A stretch of 64,000 bases of DNA from Rhea pennata (taxonomy: Eukaryota > Chordata > Aves > Rheiformes > Rheidae): positions 38,095,333 through 38,159,332 of the forward strand of contig NC_084670.1 in the NCBI RefSeq assembly GCF_028389875.1, read 5' to 3'. Made by a program: the position numbers and the translations under genes. The notes beneath the pieces are model-generated. The model saw only the letters and a list, made by a program, of their open reading frames with translations. It made no database searches and had not been told where the DNA came from. This document shows, piece by piece, positions 1 through 16,410 of this stretch. Every line of letters begins with the position of its first letter. The stretch's first letter is position 1.

Positions 1-3000
1 AAACATTCTATCGCGTCACATTCTTTCACGTCACATTCTATGGCATCACAAACATTCTATTCCATCGCATTCTATCGCGTCACAACCTATCGCATCACAA
101 ACATTCTATCGTGTCACAAACATTCTATTGCTTCACATTCTATTGTGTCACATTACATCGCGTCACATTGTATCGCATCACAACCATTCTGTCGCGTCAC
201 AAAATAATCTATTGCGTTACAATGTATCATGTCACATTCTAGCATGTCTAAAAACTCTATCACGTCACATTCTATCGCATCACAAGCATTCTAAAACATA
301 AGAAACATTCTATCACGTCACAAACATTCTATCGCGTCACACTCTATCGTGTCACATTCTATCGCATTAAAAATTCTATCGCGTCACATTCTATCGCATC
401 ACAAACATTGTATCGTGTCACATTCTATGGCTTCACAAACATTCTTTTCCATTATATTCTACCGCGTCACATTCTATCGCATCACAAACATTCTATGCCG
501 TCACACACATTCTATTGCGTCACATTCTATCGCGTCACATTCGAACGCGTCATAATCTATAGCGTCACATTCTATCGCGTCGCATTCTATCGTGTCACAT
601 TCTATCGCGTCACATTCTATTGCGTTACATTCTATCGTGTCACATTCTATTGCATCACAAACATTCTATCACGTCGCAATCTATGCATCACAAACATTCT
701 ATCGCGTCACAAACATTCCATAACGTCAATAAATATTCGATCGCATCACATTCTATGGCGTTACATTCTATCGCATCACAAACATTCTATCGCGTCACAA
801 TCAATGCATCACAAACACTCTATCGCGTCACATTCTATGCCATCACAAACATTCTATCGCGTCACATTCTATCGCGTCACGAACATTCTATCGCGTCACA
901 TTCTATGGCGTCACAAACATTCTATCGCCTCACATTCTATCGCGTCACATTCTATCGCATCACAAACATTCTATTATGTCACATTCTATCGCATCACATT
1001 CTGTCGCGTCACAAATATTCTATCGCGTCACATTCTATTGCATCACATTCTATCGCATTATGTTCTATTGCGTTACATTCTATTGTGTCACATTCTATCG
1101 CATCACAAGCATTCTATTGCGTCACAATCTATACCATCACAAACATTCTGTCGCGTCACATTCTATGGCGTCACAAACATTCTATCACGTCATGTTCTAT
1201 TGCGTTACATTCTATCGTGTCAAATTCTATCGCGCCACAAACATTCTATCGCGTCACAATCTCTGCATCACAAACATTCTGTCGCGTCACAATCTATTGC
1301 CTCACAAACATTTTATCGCGTCACATTCTATCGCGTCACGAACATTCTATCCCATCACATTCTATTTCATCACAAACATTCTATCACGTCACAATCTATG
1401 CATCACAAACATTCTATCGCGTCAGAGACATTCCATCACGTGAATAAATATTCTATCGCATCACATTCTATCGCGTCACAAACATTCTATCACATCACAT
1501 TCTAACACGTCAAAAACATTCTACTGCATCACATTCTCTGGCATCACATTCTATCGCATCACAAGCATTGTATTGCGTCACATTCTATCGCGTCACAAAC
1601 ATTCCATCGCGTCACAATCTATGCATCACAAACATTCTATCGCGTCACGTTCTATGCCGTCACAAACATTCTATCGCGTCACATTCTATCACGTCACATT
1701 CTATCGCATCACATTCTATTACGTCACATTCTATCGCATCACATTCTGTCGCGTCACAAACATTCTATCGCGTCACATTCTATCGAGTCACATTCTATTG
1801 CATTACATTATATCGTGTCACATTCTATCGCGTCACAAACATTCTATCGTGTCACAATACATGCCATCACAAACATTCTATCGTGTCACATTCTATGCCG
1901 TCACAAACATTCTATCGTGTCACATTCTATTGCATTACATTCTATCGTTTCACATTCTATCGCGTCACAAACATTCTGTCACGTCACAATCTATTGGCTC
2001 ACAAACATTTTATTGCGTCACATTCTATCGCATCACGAACATTCTATCCCGTCACATTCTATCGCATCACAAATATTCTATAGCGTCACAAACATTCTAT
2101 CACGTCAATAAATATTATATCGCGTCACATTCTATCGCGTCACATTCTATCACATCACAAACATTCTATCACGTCACATTCTATGCTGTCACAAACGTTC
2201 TATCGTGTCACATTCTATCTCGTCACATTCTATCGCATCACAAGCATTCTATTGCGTCACATTCTATCGCGTCACAAACATTCTATCGCGTCACGTTCTA
2301 TTCCGTCACAAACACTCTATCTCGTCACATTGTATCGCATCACATTCTATCGCGTCAAAAACATTCTCTCGTGTCACATTCTATCGCGTCACAAACATTC
2401 TATGGCGTCACATTCTATCACGTCACATTCTATTGCGTTACATTCTATCATGTCACATTCTATCGCATCACATTCTGTCGCGTCACTAACATTCCATCAC
2501 GTCAATAAATATTCTATCGCGTCACATTCTATGGCGTCACATTCTATCGCGTCACAAACATACTATCGCGTCACATTCTATTGCGTTACATTCTATCGTG
2601 TCAAATTCTATCGCGCCACAAACATTCTATGGCGTCACAATCTCTGCATCACAAACATTCTGTCGCGTCACAATCTATTGCCTCACAAACATTTTATCGC
2701 GTCACATTCTATCGCGTCACAAACATTCTATCCCATCACATTCTATCGCATCACAAACATTCTATCACGTCACAATCTCTGCATCACAAACATTCTGTCG
2801 CGTCACAAACATTTCATCACGTCAATAAATATTCCATCGCTTCACATTCTATGGCGTCACATTCTATGGCGTCACAAACATTCTATCACGTCACATTCTC
2901 TGGCATCACATTCTATCGCATAACAATATTGTATTGCGTCACATTCTATCGCGTCACAAACATTCTATCGCGTTACATTCTAACACTTCAAAAACATTCT

Positions 3001-6000
3001 ATCGCGTCACAGTATATGCCATCACAAACATTCTATCGTGTCACATTCTATGCCGTCACAAACATTCTATCGTGTCACATTCTATTGCATTACATTCTAT
3101 CGCTTCACAAACATTCTGTCACGTCACAATCTATTGGCTCACAAACATTTTATCGCGTCACATTCTATCGTGTGAGATTCTATCGCGTCACTACCATTCT
3201 GTCGCGTCACAATCTATTGCCTCACAAACATTTTATTCCGTCACATTCTATCGCGTCACAAACATTCTATGGCGTCACATTCTATTGCTTCACATTCTAT
3301 TACGTCACATTCTATCGCATCACATTCTGTCGCGTCACAAACATTCTATCGCGTCACATTCTATCGCGTCACATATTATTGCATTACATTCTATCGTGTC
3401 ACATTCTATCGCGTAACAAACATTCTATCGCCTCACAATACATGCCAACACAAACATTCTATCGTGTCACATTCTATGCCGTCACAAACATTCTATCGCG
3501 TCACATTCTATTGTGTCACATTCTATCGCGTCACAAACATTCTATCGCGTCACAATATATGCCATCACAAACATTCTATCGCGTCACATTCTATGCCGTC
3601 ACAAACATTCTAACGTGTCACATTCTATTGCATTACATTCTATCGTGTCACATTCTATCGCGTCACAAACATTCTGTCACGTCACAATCTATTGCCTCAC
3701 AAACATTTTATTGCGTCACATTCTATCGCATCACGAACATTCTAACCCGTCACATTCTATCGCATCACAAACATTCTATCGCGTCACAAACATTCTATCA
3801 AGTCAATAAATATTATATCGCGTCACATTCTATCGCGTCACATTCTCTCACGTCACAAACATTCTATCACGTCACATTCTATGCCGTCATAAACATTCTA
3901 TCGTGTCACATTCTCTGGCGTCACATTCTATCGCATCACAAGCATTCTATTGTGTCACATTCTATCGCGTCACAAACATTCTATCGCGTCACGTTCTATG
4001 CCGTCACAAACACTCTATCGCGTCACATTCTATCACGTCACATTCTATCGCGTTACATTCTATCGTGTCACATTCTATCGCGTCACAAACATTCCATCAC
4101 GTCAATAAATATTCTATCGCATGACATTCTATGGAGTCACATTCTAACACGTCACAAACATTCTATCGCGTCACATTCTATCGCTTCACATTCTATCACC
4201 AACATTCTATCACGTCAAAAACTATGCATCACAAACACTCTATCGAGTCACATTCTATGCCGTCACTAACATTCTATCACGTCACATTCTATCGCGTCGC
4301 AAACATTCTGTCGCATCACAATCTATTGCCTCACAAACATTTTATCGCGTCACATTCTATCGCGTCATGAACATTCTACCCCGTCACATTCAATCGTATC
4401 ACAAACATTCTATCACGTCACATTCTAACACGTCAAAAACATTCTATCGGGTCACATTCTCTGGCGTCACATTCTATCGCATCACAAGCATTCTATTGCG
4501 TCACATTCTATCGCGTCACAAACATTCTATCGCGTCACGTTCTATGCCGTCACAAACATTCTATCGCGTCACATTCTATCACGGCACATTCTATGCCGTC
4601 ACAAACACTCTATCGCGTCACATTCTATCGCATTACAAACATCCTATCACGTCACATTATATCGCGTCACATTCTTACGCATCACATACATTCTATTACT
4701 TCACATTCTATTGTGTCACATTCTATCGCATCACAAACATTCTATCACGTCAAAATCTTTGTATCACAAACCTTCAATCGCGTCACATTCTATGCCGTCA
4801 CGAACATTCTATCGTGTCACATTCTATTGCGTTCCATTCCAACGTGTCACATTCTATCGCATCACAAACATTCTGTCGCGTCACAATCTATTGCCTCACA
4901 GACATTTTATTGCGTCACTTTATATCGCGTCATGAACATTCTATCCCGTCACATTCTATCGCGTCAAAAACATTCTATCACCTCACATTCTAACACGTCA
5001 AAAACATTCTATCGCGTCACATTCTCTGGCGTCACATTCTATCGCATCACAAGCATTCTATTGCGTCACATTCTATCGCGTCACAAACATTCCATCGCGT
5101 CACAATCTATGCCGTCACAAACATTGTATCGCGTCACATTCTATGCCATCACAAACATTCTATCACGTCACATTCTATCTCGTCACAAACATTCTATTGC
5201 GTCACGTTCTATGGCGTCACAAACATTCTATCGCGTCACATTCTATCGCGTCACATTCTATCGCATCACACACATTGTATTACGTCACATTCTATGCATC
5301 ACAAACATTCTATCGCGTCACACTCTATGCCGTAAGAAACATTGTATCGCGTCACATTCTATGGCATTACATTCTATCGTGTCACATTATATCGCGTCAC
5401 AACCATTCTGTCGCGTCACAATCTATTACCTCACAAACATTTTATCGCGTCACATTCTATCGCGTCACGAACATTCTATCCCGTCACATTTTATCGCATC
5501 ACAAACATTCTATCGTTTCACAGACATTCTATAACATCAATAAATATTCTATTGCATCACATTCTATGGCGTCACATTCTATCACATCACAAACATTCTA
5601 TCGCGTCACATTCTATCGCGTCACAAACATTCCATCGCGTCACAATCTATGCCGTCACAAACATTCTATCGCGTCACATTCTATGCAATCAAAAACATTC
5701 TATGTCGTCACATTCTATGGCGTCACAAACATTCTATCGCGTCACATTCTATCGCGTCACATTCTATCGCATCACACACATTGTATTACGTCACATTCTA
5801 TGCATCACAAACATTCTATCGCGTCACACTCTATGCTGTGACAAAAATTCTATCGCGTCACATACTATCGCGTCACATTCTATTGTGTCACATTCTATCA
5901 CGACACAAACATTCTATCACGTCACATTCTAACACATCAAAAACATTCTATCGCATCACATTCTCTGGCGTCACATTCTATTGCATGACAAGCATTCTAT

Positions 6001-9000
6001 TGCGTCACATTCTATTGCGTCACAAACATTCCATCGCGTCACAATCTATGCATCAGAAACATTGTATCGCGTCACATTCTGTGCCGTCACAAACATTCTA
6101 TCGCGTCACATTCTATCGCGTCACATTCTATGCCATCACAAACATTCTATCGCGTCACATTCTATCGCGTCACAAACATTCTATCGCGTCACATTCAATC
6201 GCGTCACATTCTATTTCCTTACTTTCTATCGTGTCAGAATCTATCGCGCCACTAACATTCTCTCGCGTCACAAACATTCTATCCCGTCAATAAATATTCT
6301 TTCGCGGCACATTCTATGGCGTCACATTCTATCGCATCACAAACATTCTATCGCGTCACGTTCTATGCCGTTACAAACACTCTGTCGCGTCACATTCTGT
6401 GCCGTCACAAACATTCTATGGCGTCACATTCTATGGCGTCACAAACATTCTATCCCGTCACAATCTATGCCGTCACAAACATTCTATTGCGTCATATTCT
6501 ATTGCATTACATTCTATCGTGTCACATTCTATCGCGTCAGAAACAATCTATCGCGTCACATTCAATCGCGTAACATTCTATTTCCTTACTTTCTATCGTG
6601 TAACATTCTATCGCGCCACAAACATTCTCTCGCGTCACAAACATTCTATCACGTCAATAAATATTCTTTCGCGTCACATTCTATGGCGTCACATTCTATC
6701 ACGTCACAAACATTCTATCATGTCAATAAATATTCTTTCGCGTCACATTCTATGGCGTCATATTCTATCGTGTCACAAACATTCTATCATGTCACATTCT
6801 AACACGTCACAAACATTCTATCCCGTCACATTCTATGCCGTCACAAACATTCTATCGCTTCACATTCTATCGCGTCACAAACATTCTATCGCGTCACATT
6901 CTCTAGCGTCACATTCTATCGCATCACAAGCATTCTATTGCGTCACATTCTATCGCATCACATTCTATCGCGTCACGTTCTATGCCGTCACAAACACTCT
7001 ATCGCGTCACATTCTATGCCATCAAAAACATTGTATCGCGTCACATTCTATGGCGTCACAAACATTCTATCTCGTCATATTCTATCGCGTCACATTTTAT
7101 GCCATCACAAACATTCTGTCGAGTCACGTTCTATCGCGTCACAAACATTCTATCGCGTCACATTCTATCGCATCACATTCTGTTGCCTTATATTTTATCG
7201 TGTCACATTCTATCGTTCCACAAACATTCTATCGCGTCACAATATATGCATCACAAACATTCTGTCGCATCACAATCTATTGCCTCAGAAACATTTTATC
7301 GCGTCACATTTTATCGCGTCACGAACATTCTATTGCGTCACATTCTATCTCCTCACAAACATTCTATCGTGTCACAACCATTCTATCACGTCAATAAATA
7401 TTCTATCGCGTCACATTCTATGGCGTCACATTCTATCGCGTCACAAACATTCTATCACGTCACATTCTAACACGTCAAAAACATTCTATCGCGTCACATT
7501 CTCTGGCGTCACATTCTATCGCATCACAAGCATTCTATTGCGTCACATTCTATCGCGTCACAAACATTCTATCGCGTCACAATCTATGCCGTCACAAACA
7601 TTCTACCGTGTCACATTCTATCACGTCACATTCTATGCCGTCACAAACACTCTATCGCATCACATTCTATCGCATCACAAACATTCTATCGCGTCACATT
7701 CTATCGCATCACATTCTTTTGCATCACAACCATTCTATTACATCACATTCTATCGTGTCACATTCTATCGTGTCACATTCTATCACCAACATTCTATCAC
7801 GTCAAAATCTATGCATCACAAACACTCTATCGCGTCACATTCTATGCCGTCACAAACATTCTATCGAGTCACATTCTATTGCATTCCATTCTAACGTGTC
7901 ACATTCTGTCGCGTCATGAACATTCTATCCCGTCACATTCTATCGCATCACAAACGTTCTATCGTGTCACAAACATTCTATAACATCAATAAATATTCTA
8001 TAGCGTCACATTCTATGGCGTCACATTCTATCGCGTCACAAACACTCTATCACGTCGCATTCTAACACGTCACAAACATTCTATCGCGTCACATTCTCTG
8101 GCGTCACATTCTATCGCATCACAAGCATTCTATTGCGTCACATTCTATCACGTCACAAACACTCTATCGCGTCACAATCTATGCCGTCACAAACATTGTA
8201 TCGCGTCACATTCTATGCCAACACAAGCATTCTATCACGTCACATTCTATCGCGTCGCAAACATTCTATGGCATCACATTCTATGGTGTAACAAACATTC
8301 TATCGCGTCACATTCTATCGCGTCACATTCTATCGCGTCACAAACATTCTATCGCGTCACATTCTATGCCATCACAAACATTCTATCGCGTCACACTCTA
8401 TGCCATAACAAACATTCTATCTCGTCACATTGTATTGCATTACATTCTATCGTGTCACATTCTATCGCGTCGCAAACATTCTGTCACAAAACAATCTATT
8501 GCCTCACAAACATTTTATCGCGTCACATTCTATCGCGTCATGAACGTTCTACCCCGTCACATTCTATCGCATCACAAACATTCTATCACGTCAATATATA
8601 TTTTATCGCGTCACATTCTATGGCGTCACATTCATCGCGTCACAAACATTCTATCACGTCGCATTCTAACACGTCAAAAACATTCTATCGCGTCACATTC
8701 TCTGGCGTCACATTCTATCGCATCACAAGCATTCTATTGCGTCACATTCTATCGCGTCACAAACATTCTATCGCGTCATGTTCTATGCCGTCACAAACAT
8801 TCTATGTCGTCACATTCTATGGCGTCACAAACATTCTATCGCGTCACATTCTATCGCGTTACATTCTATCGCGTCACATTCTATCGCGTCACAAACATTC
8901 TATTACGTCACATTCTATGCATCACAAACATTCTATCGCGTCACACTCTATGCCATAACAAACATTCTATCTCGTCACATTCTATTGCATTACATTCTAT

Positions 9001-12000
9001 CGTGTCACATTCTATCGCGTCCAAACATTCTGTCGCAAAACAATCTATTGCCTCACAAACATTCTATCGCGTCACATTCTATCGCATCACATTCTTTTGC
9101 ATCACAACCATTCTATTACATCACATTCTATCGTGTCACATTCTATCGTGTCACATTCTATCACCAACATTCTATCACGTCAAAATCTATGCATCACAAA
9201 CACTCTATCGCGTCACATTCTATGCCGTCTTAAACATTCTATCGAGTGACATTCTATTGCATTCCATTCTAATGTGTCACATTCTGTCGCGTCATGAACA
9301 TTCTATCCCGTCACATTCTATCGCATCACAAACATTCTATCGTGTCACAAACATTCTATAACATCAATAAATATTCTATCGCGTCACATTCTATGACGTC
9401 ACATTCTATCGCGTCACAAACATTCTATCACGTCGCATTCTAACACGTCAAAAACATTCTATCACGTCACATTCTCTGGCGTCACATTCTATCGCATCAC
9501 AAGCATTCTATTGCGTCACATTCTATCACGTCACAAACACTCTATCGCGTCACAATCTATGCCGTCACAAACATTGTATCGCGTCACATTCTATGCCAAC
9601 ACAAGCATTCTATCACGTCACATTCTATCGCGTCACAAATATTCTATGGCGTCACATTCTATGGCGTAACAAACATTCTATCGCGTCACATTCTATCGCT
9701 TCACATTCTATCGCGTCACAAACATTCTATTACGTCACATTCTATGCATCACAAACATTCTATCGCGTCACACTCTATGCCATAACAAACATTCTATCTC
9801 GTCACATTCTACTGCATTACATTCTATCGTGTCACATTCTATCGCGTCACAAACATTCTATCACATCACAAACATTCTATCACGTCAAAAACATTCTATC
9901 GCGTCACATTCTATAGCGTCACATTCTATTGCATCACAACCATTCTATTACATCACATTCTATCGCGTCACATTCTATCCCGTCACATTCTATTGCGTTA
10001 CATTATATCGTTTCACATTCTATGCCATCACAAACATTCTATCGCCTCACAATATATGAATCACAAACATTCTGTCGCGTCACAATCTATTGCGTCACAA
10101 ATATTTCATCGCGTCACATTCCATCGCGTCACGAACATTCTATCCTGTCACATTCTATCTCGTAACAAACATTCTATGGCGTCACAAACATTCCATCACG
10201 TCAATAAATATTCCATCGCGTCACATTGTATGGCGTCACATTCTATGGTGTCACAAACATTCTATCACGTCACATTCTAACACGTCAAAAACATTCTATT
10301 GCGTCACATTCTCTGGCGTCACATTCTGTCGCATCACAAGCCTTGTATTGCGTCACATTCTATCGCATCACAAACATTCTATCGCGTCACAATCTATGCC
10401 TCACAAATATTCTATCGCGTCACATTCTATACCGTCACACTCTATCGCGTCACATTCTATCGCGTCACAAACATTCTATCGCTTCACATTATATCACGTC
10501 ACATTTTATCACATCACAAACATTCTATTACGTCACATTCTATGGCATCACATTCTGTCGCGTCACAAACATTCTATCGCGTCACATTCTATCGCGTCAC
10601 ATTCTATTGCGTTACATTCTATTGTGTCACATTCTATCGCGTCACAAACATTCTATCGCGTCACATTCTATGCCGTCACAAACATTCTATCCCGTGACAA
10701 TCTATGCATCGCAAACATTCTATGGCGTCACATTCTATGCCGTCACAAACATTCTATGGTGTCACATTCTTTTGCATTACATTCTATCGTGTCACATTCT
10801 ATCGCGTCACAACCATTCTGTCGCATCACAATCTATTGGCTCACAAACATTTTATCGCGTCACATTCTCTCGCGTCACGAACACTCTACCCCATCACATT
10901 CTATCACATCACAAACATTCTATCACATCACAAACATTCTATGGCGTCACAAACATTCTATCGCGTCACATTCTATCGTGTCACATTGTATCGCATCACA
11001 AACATTCTATTACATCACATTCTATCACATCACATTCTATCGCGTCACAAACATTTTATTGCGTTACATTCTATCGCGTCACATTCTATTGCGTTACATT
11101 CTATTGTGTCACATTCTATGGCGTCACAAACATTCTATCGCGTCACGTTCTATTGCGTTACATTCCATCGTGTCAAATTCTATCGCGCCACAAACATTCT
11201 ATTGCATCACAATCTCTGCATCACAAACATTCTGTCGCGTCACAATCTATTACCTCACAAACATTTTATCGCGTCTCATTCTATCACATCACAAACATTC
11301 TATCACGTCACAATCTATGAATCACAAACATTCTATCGCGTCACAAACATTCCATCACGTCAATAAATATTCGATTGCGTCACATTCTATCGCGTCACAT
11401 TCTATCGCGTCACAAACATTCTATCACGTCACATTCTAACACGTCAAAAACATTCTATCGCATCACAATCTCTGGCTTCACATTCTATCGCATCACAATA
11501 TTGTATTGTGTCACATTCTATCGCGTCACAAACATTCTATCGCATCACAATCTATGCATCACAAACAGTCTATCGCGTCACATTCTAACACGTCAAAAAT
11601 ATTCTATCGCGTCACATTCTATGCCATCACAAACATTCTATCGCTTCACATTCTATCACGTCAAATTCTATTGCATCACAAACATTCTATAGCGTCACAT
11701 TCTATGGCGTCACAAACATTCTATCGCTTTACATTCTATCAAGTCACATTCTATAACATCACATTCTGTCGCGTAACAAACATTCTATCGCGTCATGTTC
11801 TATGCCGTCACAAACACTCTATCGCGTCACATTCTATCACGTCATATTCTATTGCATCACAAACATTCTATCGTGTAACATTCTATCGCGTCACAAACAT
11901 TCTATCGCGTCACATTCTATCGCATCACATTCTATTGCGTTACATTCTATCGTGTCACAAACATTCTGTCGCGCCTCAAACATTTTATCGCGTCACAATC

Positions 12001-13939
12001 TATGCATCACAAACACTCTATCGCATCACATTGTATGTCATCACAAACATTCTATTGCATCACATTCTATCGCGTCATGAATATTCTATCGCGTCACATT
12101 CTATGGCGACACAAACATTCTATGGCGTCACATTCTATGGCGTAACAAACATTCTATTGCGTCACATTCTATCGCTTCACATTCTATGCCGTCACAAACA
12201 TTCTATGGTGTCACATTCTTTTGCATTCCATTCTATCGTGTCACATTCTATCGCGTCACAAACATTCTATCGCGTCACATTCTATCGCATCACATTCTAT
12301 TGCATTACATTCTATCGTGTCACAAACATTCTGTCGCGTCTCAAACATTCTATCGCGTCACAATCTATGCATCACAAACACTCTATCGCATCATATTGTA
12401 TGCCATCACAAACATTCTATTGCATCACATTCTATCGCGTCACGAATATTCTATCGCGTCACATTCTATGGCGTCACAAACATCCTATCGCCTCACATTC
12501 TATCGCGTCACGTTCTATCGCATCACAAACATTCTATCATGTCACATTCTATCGCATCACATTCTGTCGCGTCACAAATATTCTATCGCGTCACATTCTA
12601 TCGCATCATGTTCTATTGCGTTACATTCTATTGTGTCACATTCTATCGCATCACAAACATTCTATTGCGTCACAATCTATACCATCACAAACATTCTATC
12701 GCGTCACATTCTATCGCGTCACAAACATTCTATCGCGTCACGTTCTATTGCATTACATTCTATCGTGTCAAATTCTATCGCGCCACAAACATTCTATCAC
12801 GTCACAATCTCTGCATCACAAACATTCTGTCGCGTAACAATCTATTGCCTCACAAACATTTTATCGCGTCACATTCTATCGCGTCACATTCTATCACGTC
12901 ACGAACATTCTATCCCGTCACATTCTATCGCATCACAAACATTCTATCACGTCACAATCTATGCATCACAAACATTCTATCGCGTCACAAACATTCCATC
13001 ACGTCAATAAATATTCTATCGCGTCACGTTCTATCCCGTCACATTCTATCTCATCACAAACATTCTATCGTGTAACAAACATTCTATCACGTCAATAAAT
13101 ATTCTGTCGTGTCACATTCTATGGCGTCACATTCTATTGCGTCATAAACATTCTATCCCGTCACATTCTAACACGTCAAAAACATTCTATCACGTCACAT
13201 ACTCTGGCGTCACATTCCATCGCATCACAAGCATTGTATTGAGTCACATTCTATTGCGTAAAAACCATTCTATCCCGTCATAATCTATGCATCACAAACA
13301 TTCTATCTCGTCACATTCTATGCCGTCACAAGCACTGTATCGCATCACATTCTATGCCATCATAAGCATTCTATCTCGTCACATTCTATCGCGTCACAAA
13401 CATTCTATGGCGTCACATTCCATAGCGTCACAAACATTCTATCGCCTCACATTCTATCGCGTCACATTCTATTGCGTTACATTCTATCGTGTCAAATTCT
13501 ATCGTGCCACAAACATTCTATCGCGTCACATTCTGTGGCGTCACAAACATTCTATCGCGTCACAATCTATGCATCACAAACATTCTATCGTGTTACATTC
13601 TATGCCGTCACAAACACTCTATCGCATCACATTCTGTCGCGTCACAAACACTCTATCGCGTCACATTCTATCGCATTACGTTCTATTGCGTTACATTCTA
13701 TTGTGTCACATTCTATCGCATCACAAACATTCTATTGCGTCACAATCTCTGCATCACAAACATTCTGTCGCGTCACAATCTATTGCCTCACAAACATTTT
13801 ATCGCGTCACATTCTATCGCATCACAAACATTCTATCGCGTCACAAACATTCTATCACGTCAATAAATATTCTATCGCTTCACATCCTATGGCGTCACAT
13901 TCTATTGCGTCACAAACATTCTATCACGTCGCATTCTAA

Positions 13940-16410
13940 CACGTCGAAACCATTCTATCGCGTCACATTCTCTGGCGTCACATTCTATCGCATCAGAAGC
14001 ATTGTATTGAGTCACATTCTATCGCGTAAAAACCATTCTATCGCGTCACAATCTATGCATCACAAACATTCTATCGCGTCACATTCTATGCCATCACAAA
14101 CATTCTATCGCTTCACATTCTATCATGTCACATTCTATCGCATCACAAACATTCTATCCCGTCACATTCTATCGCATCACATTCTGTCGCGTCACACACA
14201 TTCCATCGAGTCACATTCTATCGCGTCACATTCTATTGCGTTACATTCTATTGTGTCACATTCTGTCGCGTCACAAACATTCTATCGCGTCACATTCTAT
14301 GCCGTCACAAACATTCTATCGTGTCACATTCTATTGCATTACATTCTATCGTATCACATTCTATCGCGTCACAAACATTCTGCCATGTCACAATATATTT
14401 GCTCACAAAGATTTTATCACGTCACATTCTATCGTGTCACATTCTATCGCGTCACAACCATTCTGTCACGTCACAATCTATTGCCCAACAAACATTTCAT
14501 TGCGTAACATTCTACCGCATCACGAATATTCTATCGCGTCACAAACATTCTATCGCATCACAAACATTCTATCATGTCAATAAATATACTATCGCGTCAC
14601 ATTCTATGGCGTCACATTCTATCGCGCCATAAACATTCTATCGCGTCACATTCTATGCCATCACAAATATTCTATTACGTCACATTCTATCGCGTCACAT
14701 TCTATCGCCTCACAAACATTCTATCGCGTCACATTCTATCGCGTCACAACCATTCTGTCACGTCACAATCTATTGCCTAAGAAACTTTTTATTCCGTAAG
14801 ATTCTATCGCATCATGAACATTTTATCGCATCACAAACATTCTATCACATCAATAAATATTCTATCGCGTCACATTCTATGCCGTCACAAATATTCTATC
14901 ACGTCACATTCTATCGCGTCACATTCTATCGCCTCACAAACATTCTATCGCGTCACATTCTATCGCGTCACAAACATTCTATCGCGTCAAGTTCTATGCC
15001 GTCACAAACACACTTTCGCGTCACATTCTATCACGTCACATTCTATCGCATCACAAACATTCTATCACGTCACATTCTGTCGCGTCACAAACATTCTATC
15101 GTGTCACATTCTATCGCGTAACAAACATTCTATTGTGTCACAATCTATGCCATCACAAACATTCTATCGTGTCACATTCTATGGCGTCACAAACATTCTA
15201 TCGCCTCACATTCTATCGCATCACATTCTATCGCATCACAAACATTCTATTACGTCACATTCTATCGCATCATAAACATTCTATCGCGTCACAAACATTC
15301 CATCACGTCAATAAATATTCTATCACGACACATTCTATCGCGTTACATTCTATCGCGTCACAAACATTCTGTCGCGTCACATTCTATTGCGTTACATTCT
15401 ATCGTGTCAAATTCTATCGCGCCACAAACATTCTATCGCGTCACAATCTCTGCATCACAAACATTCTGTCGCGTCACAATCTATTGCCTCACAAACATTT
15501 TATCGCGTCACATTCTATCGCATCACAAACATTCTATCGAGTCACAAACATTCTATCACGTCAATAAATATTCTATCGCTTCACATCCTATGGCGTCACG
15601 TTCTATTGCGTGACAAACATTCTATCACGTCGCATTCTAACACGTCGAAACCATTCTATCGCGTCACATTCTCTGTCGTCACATTCTATCGCATCAGAAG
15701 CATTGTATTGAGTCACATTCTATCGCGTAAAAACCATTCTATCGCATCACAATCTATGCATCACAAACATTCTATCGCGTCACATTCTATGCCATCACAA
15801 ACATTCTATAGCTTCACATTCTATCATGTCACATTCTATCGCATCACAAACATTCTATCGCGTCACATTCTATGGCGTCACAAACATTCTATCGCGTCAC
15901 ATTCTATCGCATCACAAACAATCTATTACGTCACATTCTATCGCATCACATTCTGTCGCGTCACACACATTCCATCGCGTCACATTCTATCGCGTCACAT
16001 TCTATTGCATTACATTCTATTGTGTCACATTCTATCGCGTCAAAAACATTCTATCGCGTCACATTCTATGCCGTCACAAACATTCTATCGTGTCACATTC
16101 TATTGCATTACATTCTATCGTATCACATTCTATCGCATCACAAACATTCTGCCATGTCACAATCTATTTGCTCACAAAGATTTTATCACGTCACATTCTA
16201 TCGTGTCACATTCTATCGCGTCACAACCATTCTGTCACGTCACAATCTATTGCCCAACAAACATTTCATTGCGTCACATTCTATCGCATCACAAACATTC
16301 TATCGTGTCACATTCTATCGCATCACAAACATTCTATCGCGTCACAAACATTCTATCACGTCAATAAATATTCTATCGCGTCACATTCTATGGCGTCACA
16401 TTCTATCGCG
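13940..16410 (+). repeat. Block duplication of about 1.7 kb within the satellite
   Basis: The succession of variant monomers at about 13,940-14,630 reappears at about 15,640-16,410. Shared diagnostic variants include a GTAAAAACC monomer, TTTGCTCACAAAG and GCCATGTCACAAT. The offset is not constant (about 1,703 bp at one marker and 1,760 bp at another), so the copies differ by small indels and are older than the 2,214-bp units. Confidence 0.65.
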
